Of a stretch of 64,000 nucleotides of DNA, positions 1-9,589 are shown piece after piece; position 1 is the first letter of the stretch; each line of letters starts with the position of its first letter. The position numbers and the translations under genes were made by a program. The stretch spans positions 1 through 64,000 of the forward strand of contig CAXGAH010000002.1 of NCBI GenBank assembly GCA_964007875.1. The letters are read 5' to 3'. Below the pieces are notes generated by a model. That model had not been told where the DNA came from. It did not search any database and saw only the letters and a list, made by a program, of their open reading frames with translations. The stretch is from UBA1275 sp002323515. GTDB taxonomy: Bacteria; Bacteroidota; Rhodothermia; Balneolales; Balneolaceae.

Positions 1-1
1 A

Positions 2-2536
2 CAGATAGATAGTTTAAACTCACAATTAACGGCAAGTTTTAGGTACGATTCAACCTGGTTGAATTTTTCAGTAGTGGAATCCCGTACCAATGTCAAAACA
101 ATCCAAACGTCAGATCTAGAACTGGGCGATGTGCAATGGCAGGTTTCTATGCAGGCGGATAGTATTCGGTTTAATCAACGTATTGGTTCATTACCCTCTG
201 GGGCTTTTTTGGCGTCGAGTGGAGATATTTTTACCGCAGAAAGTCAGCATAATATCGTATTTGATGCATTGGAACTAGGGTCGGGTTCCTACATTTGGAG
301 TAATTTAGGCGATATAGCCATCAATGTAGATCGTGAGCTCAGTGTAATATTTAATCAGGTCAGTATGCAAAACAATGATGAGCTTTTAGATATTCGTGGA
401 GTCTACAGTGAATCGCCAGAGGATTCAATCCAATTTATTGTTGATCAAATTCAACTAGATCGTTTGGCTGAATTATTGAACTTAAAACAAGATATTGACG
501 GGGTGATGGATGGTGAATTCTCTACGCGAACTCTTCAAAAATCGCCAAGCGTTCAAGGATATTTGACTATAAATAGTTTTTCTTTAAACAACCAAGTGGT
601 GGGCGATTTATCGTTGAGTTCTACCTTTAATTCTTTAAAAAATAGGTTTGACACTCAAATTTCTGTTTTCACTGATTCTACACTATACCCTGACTATTTC
701 AACAGTTCTGAGCGAGCTGGTCAAAATGTTGCCTTTAATGGATATATCAACACCCCGGGAATTAATCAAACACAAACGACGGATACACTCTATTACTTTG
801 ACCTGAATTTTGAAAATATCGATTTATGGATACTACCTTTTCTATCTCCAAATATATTTTCCGAAATGTCGGGCACCGCATCTGGAATGGGGAATGTCTG
901 GGGTTGTAATTCGGGGTATGATTTTAGTATAAATTATTCCATCGGGGAAATTGATCCTGTGTTTGTACGCCCAAGATTTTTAGATACCTACTACTATGCC
1001 GCAGGGCCTCTCGAGTTTTCAAGTGAAAAAGGGTTGGTTTTTCAGGACTTCTTTATCATGGATCCTTCTGGGGGGACAGCCAACTTAAATGGGAGTTATA
1101 ATCTAAACCGTTTTGGGCCAATTCATGATATTGACCTGAATCTTCAAATGAATGAATTTCATTTCTTGAATACTGGCTTTGATGAGGAGGCTCCATTTTT
1201 TGGCCAAGGCTACGGTACTGCGCTCATTCGTATGACAGGAACCAATGAAAACCCGCTCTTATTTTCTGAGGGCCCTATACAAATTGGGCGATATTCTTCA
1301 ATAGGACTACCGTTGATAGAGCGCACAGAATTTGAAGAAAATAACAAGTTTATTCGATTTGTGGACAATTTTACAAATGTTGACTTCGCTAATTTGAATA
1401 ATAAATCGGGGATTAATGGGAGTCAGAATGAGATAATGGGAGTTCAAGAAGCACGTAGTTTTACCGAGCGCTTCACTCTTGACTTACAATTTGAGTCTCA
1501 AATACCAATGACAGTAGAGCTGATATTTGACCCAATAACGGGCGATCAAATTACTGCCAATGGCCTAGGTAATATTCGTATTCAGTTACAGGATGAAGCA
1601 TTTTCGGTTTTTGGCCAGTTCGATATTCAAGATGGTGAATACAATTTCGTAAGTGGGGATATCTTTACACGTACCTTTGAGCTCATACCAGGCGGTACCC
1701 TTCGTTGGGATGGCGACCCAATAGATGCAAAATTAAATGTTCAGGCCTTATACGAAGCTAGACCGGATATAAATACATTGACCAGAACACGCGATCAAAT
1801 CGACCAAGAACAAGCCTCTCGTGTTCCCGTTGAATTGGTTCTTAGTATTGGTGGATCATTAGAAAGTATTGAAAATGATTTCTTTTTTAGGTTACCTAAT
1901 ACTTTCGAAACCCAGCAAAATTCTACCCTAAAAACACAAATTAATGCACTTAATCGTAACGAAGACGAAAAACTCATTCAAGCAACTAGTTTCTTGTTAA
2001 TGGGTGACTTTATCCCGTCATCGTCCGCTGTTTCGGATGCAACAAACTCTTTAACCAATAATTTTAGTGGAAGTGCGGCCGTACTAAATCCACTATTATC
2101 TAGTCAGTTGATAAGTCCACTTCTCTCCAATCAAATGAATTCATTACTGCGTAGTGATATTGGAAGTTTAGATATTGATTTTAACTTAAATACATATAAT
2201 AACATTGACTTGGGAGTAGCGCTTCGACTGTATAACGATCGCATCATTTTGAGTCGAGAGGGACAAATTACAGGTAGTCAATCTACGATTGGTGATATAG
2301 GGGCCACCTACAAGATAAATCAAGCACTCGCCTTAACTGCATTTCACCGACAAGACCCCACATTTAGTGATTATTCTGGGTCGGACAATTCTCAGCAATC
2401 TCAAGACATAAATGGGATTGGTTTAGAAACGGAAGTTTCATTTAGCTCATGGCGAAGTTTCCTCGGGCAGTTATTTGAGCCTGTAACTAGGCTATTCACA
2501 CGAAAAGAAGAAGAACCTGCACTTAGCATGGAATAA
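2..2536 (+). CDS. tamB: TamB family translocation/assembly protein, C-terminal part (5' end outside window)
   Basis: The frame is open to the left edge, so the apparent TTG start at 59 is not a real start and the N-terminus lies upstream. The visible part, about 840 residues, is beta-rich and low in cysteine. It ends in the typical TamB C-terminal (DUF490) segment: a GDI-F repeat near residue 535, then GGTLRWDGDPIDA, then a closing segment with RLYNDRIILSREGQ. TamB-family proteins span the periplasm as a lipid-conducting or assembly bridge between the inner membrane and an Omp85 partner. No TamA-like gene is adjacent inside the window, but an Omp85-like barrel protein lies two genes downstream. 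The rnr gene follows after 47 bases on the same strand. The family assignment is strong; the exact substrate is unknown. Confidence 0.85.
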   Translation, partial: QIDSLNSQLTASFRYDSTWLNFSVVESRTNVKTIQTSDLELGDVQWQVSMQADSIRFNQRIGSLPSGAFLASSGDIFTAESQHNIVFDALELGSGSYIWSNLGDIAINVDRELSVIFNQVSMQNNDELLDIRGVYSESPEDSIQFIVDQIQLDRLAELLNLKQDIDGVMDGEFSTRTLQKSPSVQGYLTINSFSLNNQVVGDLSLSSTFNSLKNRFDTQISVFTDSTLYPDYFNSSERAGQNVAFNGYINTPGINQTQTTDTLYYFDLNFENIDLWILPFLSPNIFSEMSGTASGMGNVWGCNSGYDFSINYSIGEIDPVFVRPRFLDTYYYAAGPLEFSSEKGLVFQDFFIMDPSGGTANLNGSYNLNRFGPIHDIDLNLQMNEFHFLNTGFDEEAPFFGQGYGTALIRMTGTNENPLLFSEGPIQIGRYSSIGLPLIERTEFEENNKFIRFVDNFTNVDFANLNNKSGINGSQNEIMGVQEARSFTERFTLDLQFESQIPMTVELIFDPITGDQITANGLGNIRIQLQDEAFSVFGQFDIQDGEYNFVSGDIFTRTFELIPGGTLRWDGDPIDAKLNVQALYEARPDINTLTRTRDQIDQEQASRVPVELVLSIGGSLESIENDFFFRLPNTFETQQNSTLKTQINALNRNEDEKLIQATSFLLMGDFIPSSSAVSDATNSLTNNFSGSAAVLNPLLSSQLISPLLSNQMNSLLRSDIGSLDIDFNLNTYNNIDLGVALRLYNDRIILSREGQITGSQSTIGDIGATYKINQALALTAFHRQDPTFSDYSGSDNSQQSQDINGIGLETEVSFSSWRSFLGQLFEPVTRLFTRKEEEPALSME

Positions 2537-2583
2537 AGCTATTTTAGCGTTGGTATAATTATAACTATTCCCTTATTTCATAT

Positions 2584-4716
2584 ATGAGTCGAAACGACCG
2601 ATTAAGTAGCTTAGAAGAGACATTGCTACAATTACTTAGCATACATCCTGAGAAAAAAATCCATCAAAATGAATTTCAGGAAACCTTAGAAATGTATTCC
2701 AAAAAAGAATACAAGCGATTACAAAAAGCACTAACTAGTTTAAGCAATAAACAAAGAGTACGAATTCATCAAGGTTGGGTTCGATTAAACAGAGATCATA
2801 CGGTATTGGAAGGACGTATAGAATTTAACCAGAGAGGGACAGGATTTGTCATAGTAGAAGGGTTGGATGAAGATTTAAGGGTGCACGCTAGTGACGCAGG
2901 ACTTGCTTTAGCAGGAGATATAGTAGCGGTCAAGGTGCTAAAAAGTAAAAAGCATGCACGAAATCCCAAAGCTAAAGTGGTTGATGTACTTGAACGGGGA
3001 AGTTCCTTTTACGTAGGTACCTTAAGGAAAACAGAATCAGACACCTATTTAATTGAAAGCGATAGGAAGTCAGCAAACGTCGATTTTTATGTAAAAAAAG
3101 AAGATTTAAACGGTGCCCAAGAGGGGGAGAAAGTTACCTTTATTCTAGAAAATTGGGTGCATAGACAGGCATTACCCCAAGCTAAAATTCTTAGTAGGTT
3201 GGGTAAATCTGGTACAAATGATGCAAATATGTTGTCAATTTTAGCTGAAAATGGACTTATTGCTGATTTCCCGTCACAAGTACAGGCAGAAGCAGATGCC
3301 ATTCCACTTACTATTAGGCAATCAGTCATTGATCAACGGATAGACTTCAGAAATAGTACCGTATTTACCATTGACCCCGTCGATGCAAAAGACTTTGATG
3401 ATGCCTTAAGTATTGAAGAATTAGAAAATGGACATCTTCGTTTAGGAGTTCACATTGCAGATGTAACTCATTATGTACAACCGGGTTCGGCTTTGGATGA
3501 AGAGGCCCATAAACGAGCAACCAGTATTTACTTGGTTGATCGGGTTATTCCAATGTTACCAGAGCGTTTGAGTAATGGGGTATGCAGTCTACGACCAAAA
3601 GAAGACAAACTTTGTTATAGTTGTTTTATGGAAGTAAACCATAAGGCTGAGTTAGTCCGGTATGAAATTAAGGAAACCGTTATACACTCTGACCATCGAT
3701 TTACGTACGAACAAGCACAGGAAATCTTGGATGGAAATGCCCATTTTCTGTCTAAGGAAGTTAATTTGGTTGGTGAGTTGGCTAAAAAATTGCTCAAGAA
3801 GAGGTTTAAAGAAGGAGCCATAGATTTTGATACGCCGGAGCCAAGATTTGTGCTTAATGATAAGGGTGAGCCTGAAAAGGTGATTTTAAAGAAACGACTT
3901 TTTGCCCATCGTTTAATTGAAGAATGTATGCTCTTGGCCAATCGAACGGTGGCTGAACACGTGCAGCACCTTAGAGATCAAACTAAGAAAGATGCCTTTC
4001 CTTTTTTCTATCGTATACACGATCGGCCAGATGAGAAAAAATTAGCCGATGTACTCGAACAAGTTCGCCCTTTGGGGATCTCATTTCAGATGGATGAGCT
4101 AGCCAAATCTACATCAATCAACCAGTTATTAGAACGTGTCAAAGGAACCCCATTGGAGTATATAGTAAATGGGCTTACTTTGCGTGCCATGGCCAAAGCG
4201 GTATATAGCCCAGATAACTTAGGTCATTTTGGATTAGGTTTTCACCATTACTCTCATTTCACCTCACCCATTCGGAGGTATCCTGATGTGATTGTTCATC
4301 GACTGTTAAAAGCTTATGCCCAAAACAAAAAAATCTATGAGCTAAATCAATTGCGAAAGGAGGGTGAGCACTGTAGTATGCGAGAAAAGGTAGCCGTAGA
4401 TGCTGAGAGAGATTCCATCAAACTGAAGCAGGTTGAATACCTTAGTAAGTATGTCGGCGAAGAATTTCCCGGGGTCATAAGTGGAGTTATGGAGCGAGGA
4501 ATATTTGTAACCCTGAATGATGTGTTTTGTGAAGGTATGATTCGGGTGGGTGATTTGAAAGGCGACTACTTTCATTATGAGCCAAGATCACATGCACTCA
4601 TAGGTAAGCGATCGGGGGCTAGATATCAATTAGGAGATGCTATTACTGTTAAAGTAGATGCAGTTAACCTGGAAAAAAAGCAAATTGATTTTATTCCTGT
4701 TGGTAGCAACAAATAG
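2584..4716 (+). CDS. rnr: Ribonuclease R, 3'-5' exoribonuclease
   Basis: This 710-residue protein has the RNase II/R order: an N-terminal winged-helix-like segment, cold-shock-type OB folds (about residues 75-200), the RNB catalytic domain, and a C-terminal S1 domain (from about residue 622, GVISGVMERGIFVTL). The metal-binding acidic cluster DPVDAKDFDDALS begins near residue 264, and the RNB signatures PMLPERLSNG and HFTSPIRRYPD are intact. RNase R degrades structured RNA processively, including rRNA and mRNA fragments. Its length suits Bacteroidota RNase R, which lacks the basic tail of the E. coli enzyme. The ATG start follows an AT-rich leader with no strong Shine-Dalgarno site. Confidence is high. 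Confidence 0.96.
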   Translation: MSRNDRLSSLEETLLQLLSIHPEKKIHQNEFQETLEMYSKKEYKRLQKALTSLSNKQRVRIHQGWVRLNRDHTVLEGRIEFNQRGTGFVIVEGLDEDLRVHASDAGLALAGDIVAVKVLKSKKHARNPKAKVVDVLERGSSFYVGTLRKTESDTYLIESDRKSANVDFYVKKEDLNGAQEGEKVTFILENWVHRQALPQAKILSRLGKSGTNDANMLSILAENGLIADFPSQVQAEADAIPLTIRQSVIDQRIDFRNSTVFTIDPVDAKDFDDALSIEELENGHLRLGVHIADVTHYVQPGSALDEEAHKRATSIYLVDRVIPMLPERLSNGVCSLRPKEDKLCYSCFMEVNHKAELVRYEIKETVIHSDHRFTYEQAQEILDGNAHFLSKEVNLVGELAKKLLKKRFKEGAIDFDTPEPRFVLNDKGEPEKVILKKRLFAHRLIEECMLLANRTVAEHVQHLRDQTKKDAFPFFYRIHDRPDEKKLADVLEQVRPLGISFQMDELAKSTSINQLLERVKGTPLEYIVNGLTLRAMAKAVYSPDNLGHFGLGFHHYSHFTSPIRRYPDVIVHRLLKAYAQNKKIYELNQLRKEGEHCSMREKVAVDAERDSIKLKQVEYLSKYVGEEFPGVISGVMERGIFVTLNDVFCEGMIRVGDLKGDYFHYEPRSHALIGKRSGARYQLGDAITVKVDAVNLEKKQIDFIPVGSNK

Positions 4717-4889
4717 ACCTGTTCGTAATAAAACCAGCTTGTTCGTAAGCTATTTGTTGAACGATTACCTTTTTTCACCGCTTTATATAAAGGTAGGTTG
4801 CATAAATACCACAAGAATAACATTCCTACATTCGTTATGTTACAGTATATAGAGTATAAGTAAAAACGTAGAATCCAAACATTTCATCG

Positions 4890-7800
4890 ATGAAATTTAG
4901 AATCACTATTACTAAAAAACTATTCTTTTTTGGTATTCTTTTTTCCTTAGTATATTCGCCTGTGGCACAGGCTCAATATGCTAACTTTGGTAAGAATAGA
5001 GTTCAGTATCAACAGTTTGAATGGCGATTTATACAGTCCAAACATTTTGATATCTACTACTATGGTGATAAAAACTACGAACTAGCGGAATTTGCAGCCA
5101 AAAGTATTGAATCTGCTTACCAACAACTTAGCGAAGATTTTCAACATGAAATTGTGAGTCGGATTCCACTCATTATATACGATTCTCACAACGATTTCTC
5201 TCAGACGAATGTGGTTGCACTGCCCACCAGTGCAGAGGGTATAGGAGGGGTTACTGATAAGATGAAGAACAGGATGACGGTACCCTTTGATGGGGATTAC
5301 AATGATTTTAGGAGGACCTTACATCATGAGTTGGTACATGCGGTATTTAATGATTTATTTTATGGCGGGTCAATACAATCTATACTTCGTAATAACATTC
5401 AATTAGTCTTGCCCCTTTGGTTTGAAGAAGGATTAGCAGAGTATATGGCTTTGGGTTGGGATACCAACACCGACATGTTTATTCGGGACGCAGTACTCAA
5501 TAGTTATCTGCCTCCAATTCCCTATCTGAGTGGGTATTATGCCTACCGAGGTGGACAGTCTGTTTGGAATTTTATTGCTGAAGAATATGGACGAGAAAAG
5601 ATAGCAGAAGTACTTGAAAAGGTTAAAAGTACAAGAAGTGTTGAGAATGGATTTCAGCAGTCTATTGGCCTAACAGTACAAGAACTTTCAGAGCGGTGGG
5701 AAGATGCGCTTCGTAAAAGGTACTTCCCAGAAGTTGCCGACCGCGAGTTAGCCGATCGTATAGCAACTCTTATGACAGAAAGAGGGGACTACGGGTCATA
5801 CAACACTTCCCCAAAAATTTCACCTCAAGGGGATAGAATAGCATTTATTACCAATAAAAGAGGGTATTTCGATGTTATTGTGATAGATGCACTAACCAAA
5901 AAAAGGTTGAAAACAGTCATCCGTGGCGAAGATGACCCTGCCTTCGAAGAGTTGAATATCTTGAAACCCAATCTTAGTTGGTCTCCGGACGGCCGTAAAA
6001 TAGTGTTATCCACAAAAAGTAAGGGCTTTGATGAACTTGCCATTATCGATTATCAGAGTACTGAAGTAGAAAAAATTTCAATGCCTGAATTGGATGCAAT
6101 TGGGTCTGTTTCTTGGTCACCAGATGGCACTAAGTTAGTCTTTGATGGGAACATAGGTCCATATCAAGACATATTCATGTACAATTTAAATGAGAAACAA
6201 TTAATTAACCTCACCCAAGATTTTGTCTCTGACTACGAGCCCAGTTGGACCCTAGACTCTAAAAGTATCTTATTTAGTTCGGAGCGTGAAAATCTATTAG
6301 CACTTAAACAAGCCACTTTAGAGAGTACCTTACTAGAGAAAAAAACAATCTACCAAAGTGACATATATCAACTAGAAATAGGTAGTGATACCCTAAAAAG
6401 GATTACCTTTAGTAAGGATTGGAACGAACATCAACCTCAACAGATCCAAGATGGTACCATTATATACCAATCGGATCAAAACGGAATTCAAAACCTTTAT
6501 CAAACAGACCTTTCAACCAAGGAATTGAAGGTACTCACCAACCTACAGACAGGAATTTCACAGTTTTCAATTAGCGCAGATGGCTCAAGAGTAGCATTTA
6601 GTTCAATCAATGAGGGATATTTAGATATTTTCTTGTTGAAAAATCCATTGAATAATGCAAAAGCTACTAGTCTTAAACCAAATTACTGGGCGAAGCGTAG
6701 AGGCCTAGAGGCTCCTGAACAACGTGTCCCAGCAATTCGTTATGCGTATGAACTCTACAGCCAAGGATTATTGAGTGGGGCAGAGCGCGAAGAATTAGAG
6801 GAGGAAGAACGACTAAATGACCCAGATTATCAAGTGGTTGATTTTGAAGAAACTGGTGAAATCGATTTCAGAAACTATGTGTTTTCAGAGGAAGTTATTT
6901 TAGATAGCACCATCTTATTAGAAGATGAATTTATTTTTGAACCTAACGACAACATTACCACAGACGGTCGGTATGTGCCAAGAGCCTATAGATTAACATT
7001 CTCAACCGATATTGCTTACAGTCCAACCGTAGCAGCTTCTACCTACGGTGCATATGCACTTACACAATTTATGATTAGTGACCTCCTCGGGGATCATCAG
7101 CTTGCAATGGGGACCAATTTCCAGACGGATCTACGTAATAGTGATTACACACTGCAGTATGGATTTTTAAAAAATAGAATGAATTGGTTTGCCTCCTATT
7201 TTCATACTTCTAGACAATATCAAACCTTCGGGGGTGATTTGTTACGCTTCAGAACCTTTGGTGGTGGGATATCCATTCAATATCCATTTGATAAATTCAC
7301 GCGCATAAATGGCGGGCTAAATTGGATTGGTATCGCTCGTGACTACGACGCGGTTGCTGCCTTTGGTGGACTTTATTCCTACGGTGTTACTGAGGCTAGC
7401 AACCTGAAGAGCTCTTTTTTATATCCTACTATGTCCTTTACCAAAGATGCTACCTTGCCTGGATTTATTACTCCGCAAGGAGGGATTCGATACACTCTTA
7501 ATTTTTCAGGTAGTCCTGGTTTTGGAACAGATGCGCCTAGTTTCGCCTCAGTCATGGGAGACTTTAGAAGTTATATCAATCTTGGTTACTCTTATACTGT
7601 TGCACTACGTGGCAGTGGGGGAGCATCAGTAGGAAAAGATTCGCAGACCTACTTTTTAGGGGGAATGATGGGATGGATTAATTATCAGTGGTCAGATAAT
7701 GGAATTCCTTTTGAACGTTTAGCCGACACCTTTTTTACTCAACCTGCTGTTCCACTCAGGGGGCATAGATACAATTCTGTGTACGGAGATAATTTCGGGC

Positions 7801-8192
7801 TCATAAACGCTGAGTTTAGATTTCCATTATTTGCAGCTGTTATTCCAGGAGCACTTCCTATTCTACCATTATATAATGTAACAGGTGTAGCTTTCTTTGA
7901 CGTGGGAACAGCCTGGGGGCAGCAGATAGATTATGGAATCACCGATATTGACGGAAACCCAATTATTAACGATGCTTCTCTGGACTTTAAGGTTAGTGAA
8001 CCCACCACTTTTCAAGATGAAAATGGAAGGACTCTTTCATATCTCGATGGAGATGTTTTAATTGGTTCTGGATTTGGCTTGCGAACCATAGTTTTTGGCT
8101 TGCCTCTACGTTACGATGTGGGTTGGGCATACAATAGAGACGGATTTTCAAATGCACCTATTCACTACTTTTCCATAGGGATAGATTTTTAG
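4890..8192 (+). CDS. Exported MA-like peptidase / TolB-type propeller / Omp85-like barrel fusion protein
   Basis: The 1100-residue protein starts with a signal peptide (hydrophobic residues 11-27, ending AQA). Next is a gluzincin-like peptidase domain with HELVH at 146-150 and a downstream FEEGLAEYM helix that would supply the third zinc ligand. About six PD40/TolB-type propeller blades follow (residues about 305-610; SPDGRKIV and SPDGTKLVF are typical). After an acidic linker the last 400 residues alternate like an outer-membrane beta-barrel and resemble the Omp85/surface-antigen C-terminus, with PLRGHR and GVAFFDVGTAWG and a terminal aromatic residue. The inferred role is an outer-membrane protein with periplasmic protease and propeller domains. 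Substrate and activity are unknown. It follows rnr after 173 bases and converges with the T9SS plug gene. Confidence 0.8.
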   Translation: MKFRITITKKLFFFGILFSLVYSPVAQAQYANFGKNRVQYQQFEWRFIQSKHFDIYYYGDKNYELAEFAAKSIESAYQQLSEDFQHEIVSRIPLIIYDSHNDFSQTNVVALPTSAEGIGGVTDKMKNRMTVPFDGDYNDFRRTLHHELVHAVFNDLFYGGSIQSILRNNIQLVLPLWFEEGLAEYMALGWDTNTDMFIRDAVLNSYLPPIPYLSGYYAYRGGQSVWNFIAEEYGREKIAEVLEKVKSTRSVENGFQQSIGLTVQELSERWEDALRKRYFPEVADRELADRIATLMTERGDYGSYNTSPKISPQGDRIAFITNKRGYFDVIVIDALTKKRLKTVIRGEDDPAFEELNILKPNLSWSPDGRKIVLSTKSKGFDELAIIDYQSTEVEKISMPELDAIGSVSWSPDGTKLVFDGNIGPYQDIFMYNLNEKQLINLTQDFVSDYEPSWTLDSKSILFSSERENLLALKQATLESTLLEKKTIYQSDIYQLEIGSDTLKRITFSKDWNEHQPQQIQDGTIIYQSDQNGIQNLYQTDLSTKELKVLTNLQTGISQFSISADGSRVAFSSINEGYLDIFLLKNPLNNAKATSLKPNYWAKRRGLEAPEQRVPAIRYAYELYSQGLLSGAEREELEEEERLNDPDYQVVDFEETGEIDFRNYVFSEEVILDSTILLEDEFIFEPNDNITTDGRYVPRAYRLTFSTDIAYSPTVAASTYGAYALTQFMISDLLGDHQLAMGTNFQTDLRNSDYTLQYGFLKNRMNWFASYFHTSRQYQTFGGDLLRFRTFGGGISIQYPFDKFTRINGGLNWIGIARDYDAVAAFGGLYSYGVTEASNLKSSFLYPTMSFTKDATLPGFITPQGGIRYTLNFSGSPGFGTDAPSFASVMGDFRSYINLGYSYTVALRGSGGASVGKDSQTYFLGGMMGWINYQWSDNGIPFERLADTFFTQPAVPLRGHRYNSVYGDNFGLINAEFRFPLFAAVIPGALPILPLYNVTGVAFFDVGTAWGQQIDYGITDIDGNPIINDASLDFKVSEPTTFQDENGRTLSYLDGDVLIGSGFGLRTIVFGLPLRYDVGWAYNRDGFSNAPIHYFSIGIDF

Positions 8193-8223
8193 TGCTATAA
8201 CCGATCTTTCACTGCGAATAAGC

Positions 8224-8260
8224 TAGTCCTTGCCTCAATAAATGATAAACTCAAGGGCTA
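8224..8260. terminator. Weak hairpin between converging genes
   Basis: TAGTCCTTG (8224-8232) can pair with CAAGGGCTA (8252-8260), with one G-U wobble, around a 19-base loop. It sits between the convergent ends of the barrel-protein gene and the T9SS plug gene and overlaps the stop codon of the latter. There is no good T-run, so a bidirectional terminator role is only a guess. Confidence 0.25.
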
Positions 8261-9582
8261 AGTTGAAGCTTTCCAATGTAAAGGATTCGGTCGTATTGCA
8301 GATTAGGATCTCGATAGAATAAAATACCTGTATACCATTGATTTTCCTTGGTAAGACTACTTCCTAACTCAATAATATCGAGATCATTACCATTATGAGT
8401 GGCATAAGTGTACCTGTATGTGCCTTGTTTTAATAATACCTGGGCTTCAAATAAACGCAACTCTTGGTTCCACTTCATTCTATGCTGTTTGTTTTCCGAC
8501 CACTGGTTAAAGTCACCTACAACAAAAAGTTCATCATCATAGTTAGGCCCCGTACCCATAGGGTTAAATCGGAAATTGATCATAGCATATCGTGCAGTGA
8601 TCCTTGAACTGGGATTACCATACATCGATTGAAGAGTATAAGGGGTATCGCTGAATGATATAAAATCTTCTTTTAGAGTAATCTGTGGAAGTTCATCGTA
8701 CTCTTGATACTCTAAAATTTCTCGGTTAGAAAGACTAAAAGTGGAAAGATTAAGTCTATAATAGCGTGTATTAGCAGGGTAACTTTGGAATTCTTCAAGG
8801 TAAAATCTAGCTACTTTTTCTTCGTTAAAATCCTTTCCTCTTGCTGGTATAGCCTTTGGTAAAAATCCATCTTGGAGTACCTGAAAGCTCAAATCAAAAA
8901 CGGGTATATCAACAAATTCTGGAAATTTAAATTCAGCAAAGATTCTATCTACAGCCGCCCCTAGATTCCCTTTTTTGTACAGAGTTTCTCCATCTAACTC
9001 AAGGGTGCCACGCTGCTCAGTAAGTGCGAACGGAAGGCTAAACAATTCAATACCTGTGGTGTAATCTGATACGTGTATGAAGTAAAATCCACTGGTCAAA
9101 AACTCAAGATCTCGCAGAGAAAACTGAATATCATATGAGTGAAATGGAATACTATTACTTTGGTTCTTAGTCCCGCCCTGCACAATTCGCTGATTCGTGG
9201 TATTTATAAACCATGTGGGTGGTAGATTGCTCTGCGTCCAGTCTTTGTTTTTGTGAGAAAAATGGATGCGAAACATTCCGCTGATCTCGCTTAACTCATC
9301 GAAGCGAAGAACAAGTCGGTCATTGGATCCTAAGCGAGCGGTAACCAACGGGGAAGAGGCTTGGGAAGAGCTGAAAAACTGAACACTACGAATATTATCG
9401 GGGATACTTCGCTGTTCAGGAAGTACTAGTAAACTGTTTACCTGAGGAATGGGTGGGCTGCTTGGGATTAGATTAACAGTCGAACTGCATCTCATCCAAA
9501 ACAGCGAAATAAAACCCAGCATATAGTAGGTGTAGCTCAACAGATACTGAGAAGAGGAATACGAACTGATTTTAGTACCCAT
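8251..9582 (-). CDS. Type IX secretion system plug protein (DUF5103 family)
   Basis: The beta-rich exported protein has the DUF5103/T9SS_plug_1st layout: an N-terminal strand pattern with LVLRFDEL, a KDWTQSNLPP segment matching the family's DADWxPS motif, a YDIQFSLRDL strand, and further Ig-like modules. In T9SS the plug protein closes the periplasmic side of the SprA outer-membrane channel. I place the start at the ATG at 9582, eight bases past the dapF stop. A longer frame reaching back to 9672 would run inside dapF and gives no better signal sequence. From 9582 the N-terminus is hydrophobic (SYTYYMLGFISLFW), followed by Cys. It matches the presence of a T9SS cargo gene at 44.9 kb. Confidence 0.82.
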   Translation of the reverse strand: MGTKISSYSSSQYLLSYTYYMLGFISLFWMRCSSTVNLIPSSPPIPQVNSLLVLPEQRSIPDNIRSVQFFSSSQASSPLVTARLGSNDRLVLRFDELSEISGMFRIHFSHKNKDWTQSNLPPTWFINTTNQRIVQGGTKNQSNSIPFHSYDIQFSLRDLEFLTSGFYFIHVSDYTTGIELFSLPFALTEQRGTLELDGETLYKKGNLGAAVDRIFAEFKFPEFVDIPVFDLSFQVLQDGFLPKAIPARGKDFNEEKVARFYLEEFQSYPANTRYYRLNLSTFSLSNREILEYQEYDELPQITLKEDFISFSDTPYTLQSMYGNPSSRITARYAMINFRFNPMGTGPNYDDELFVVGDFNQWSENKQHRMKWNQELRLFEAQVLLKQGTYRYTYATHNGNDLDIIELGSSLTKENQWYTGILFYRDPNLQYDRILYIGKLQLSP

Positions 9583-9589
9583 TTGAATT

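Noticed and set aside
4658..4852. A 64-codon frame overlapping the end of rnr
   Set aside because: It starts inside rnr in another frame and encodes no recognisable domain; the gap to the next gene looks non-coding.
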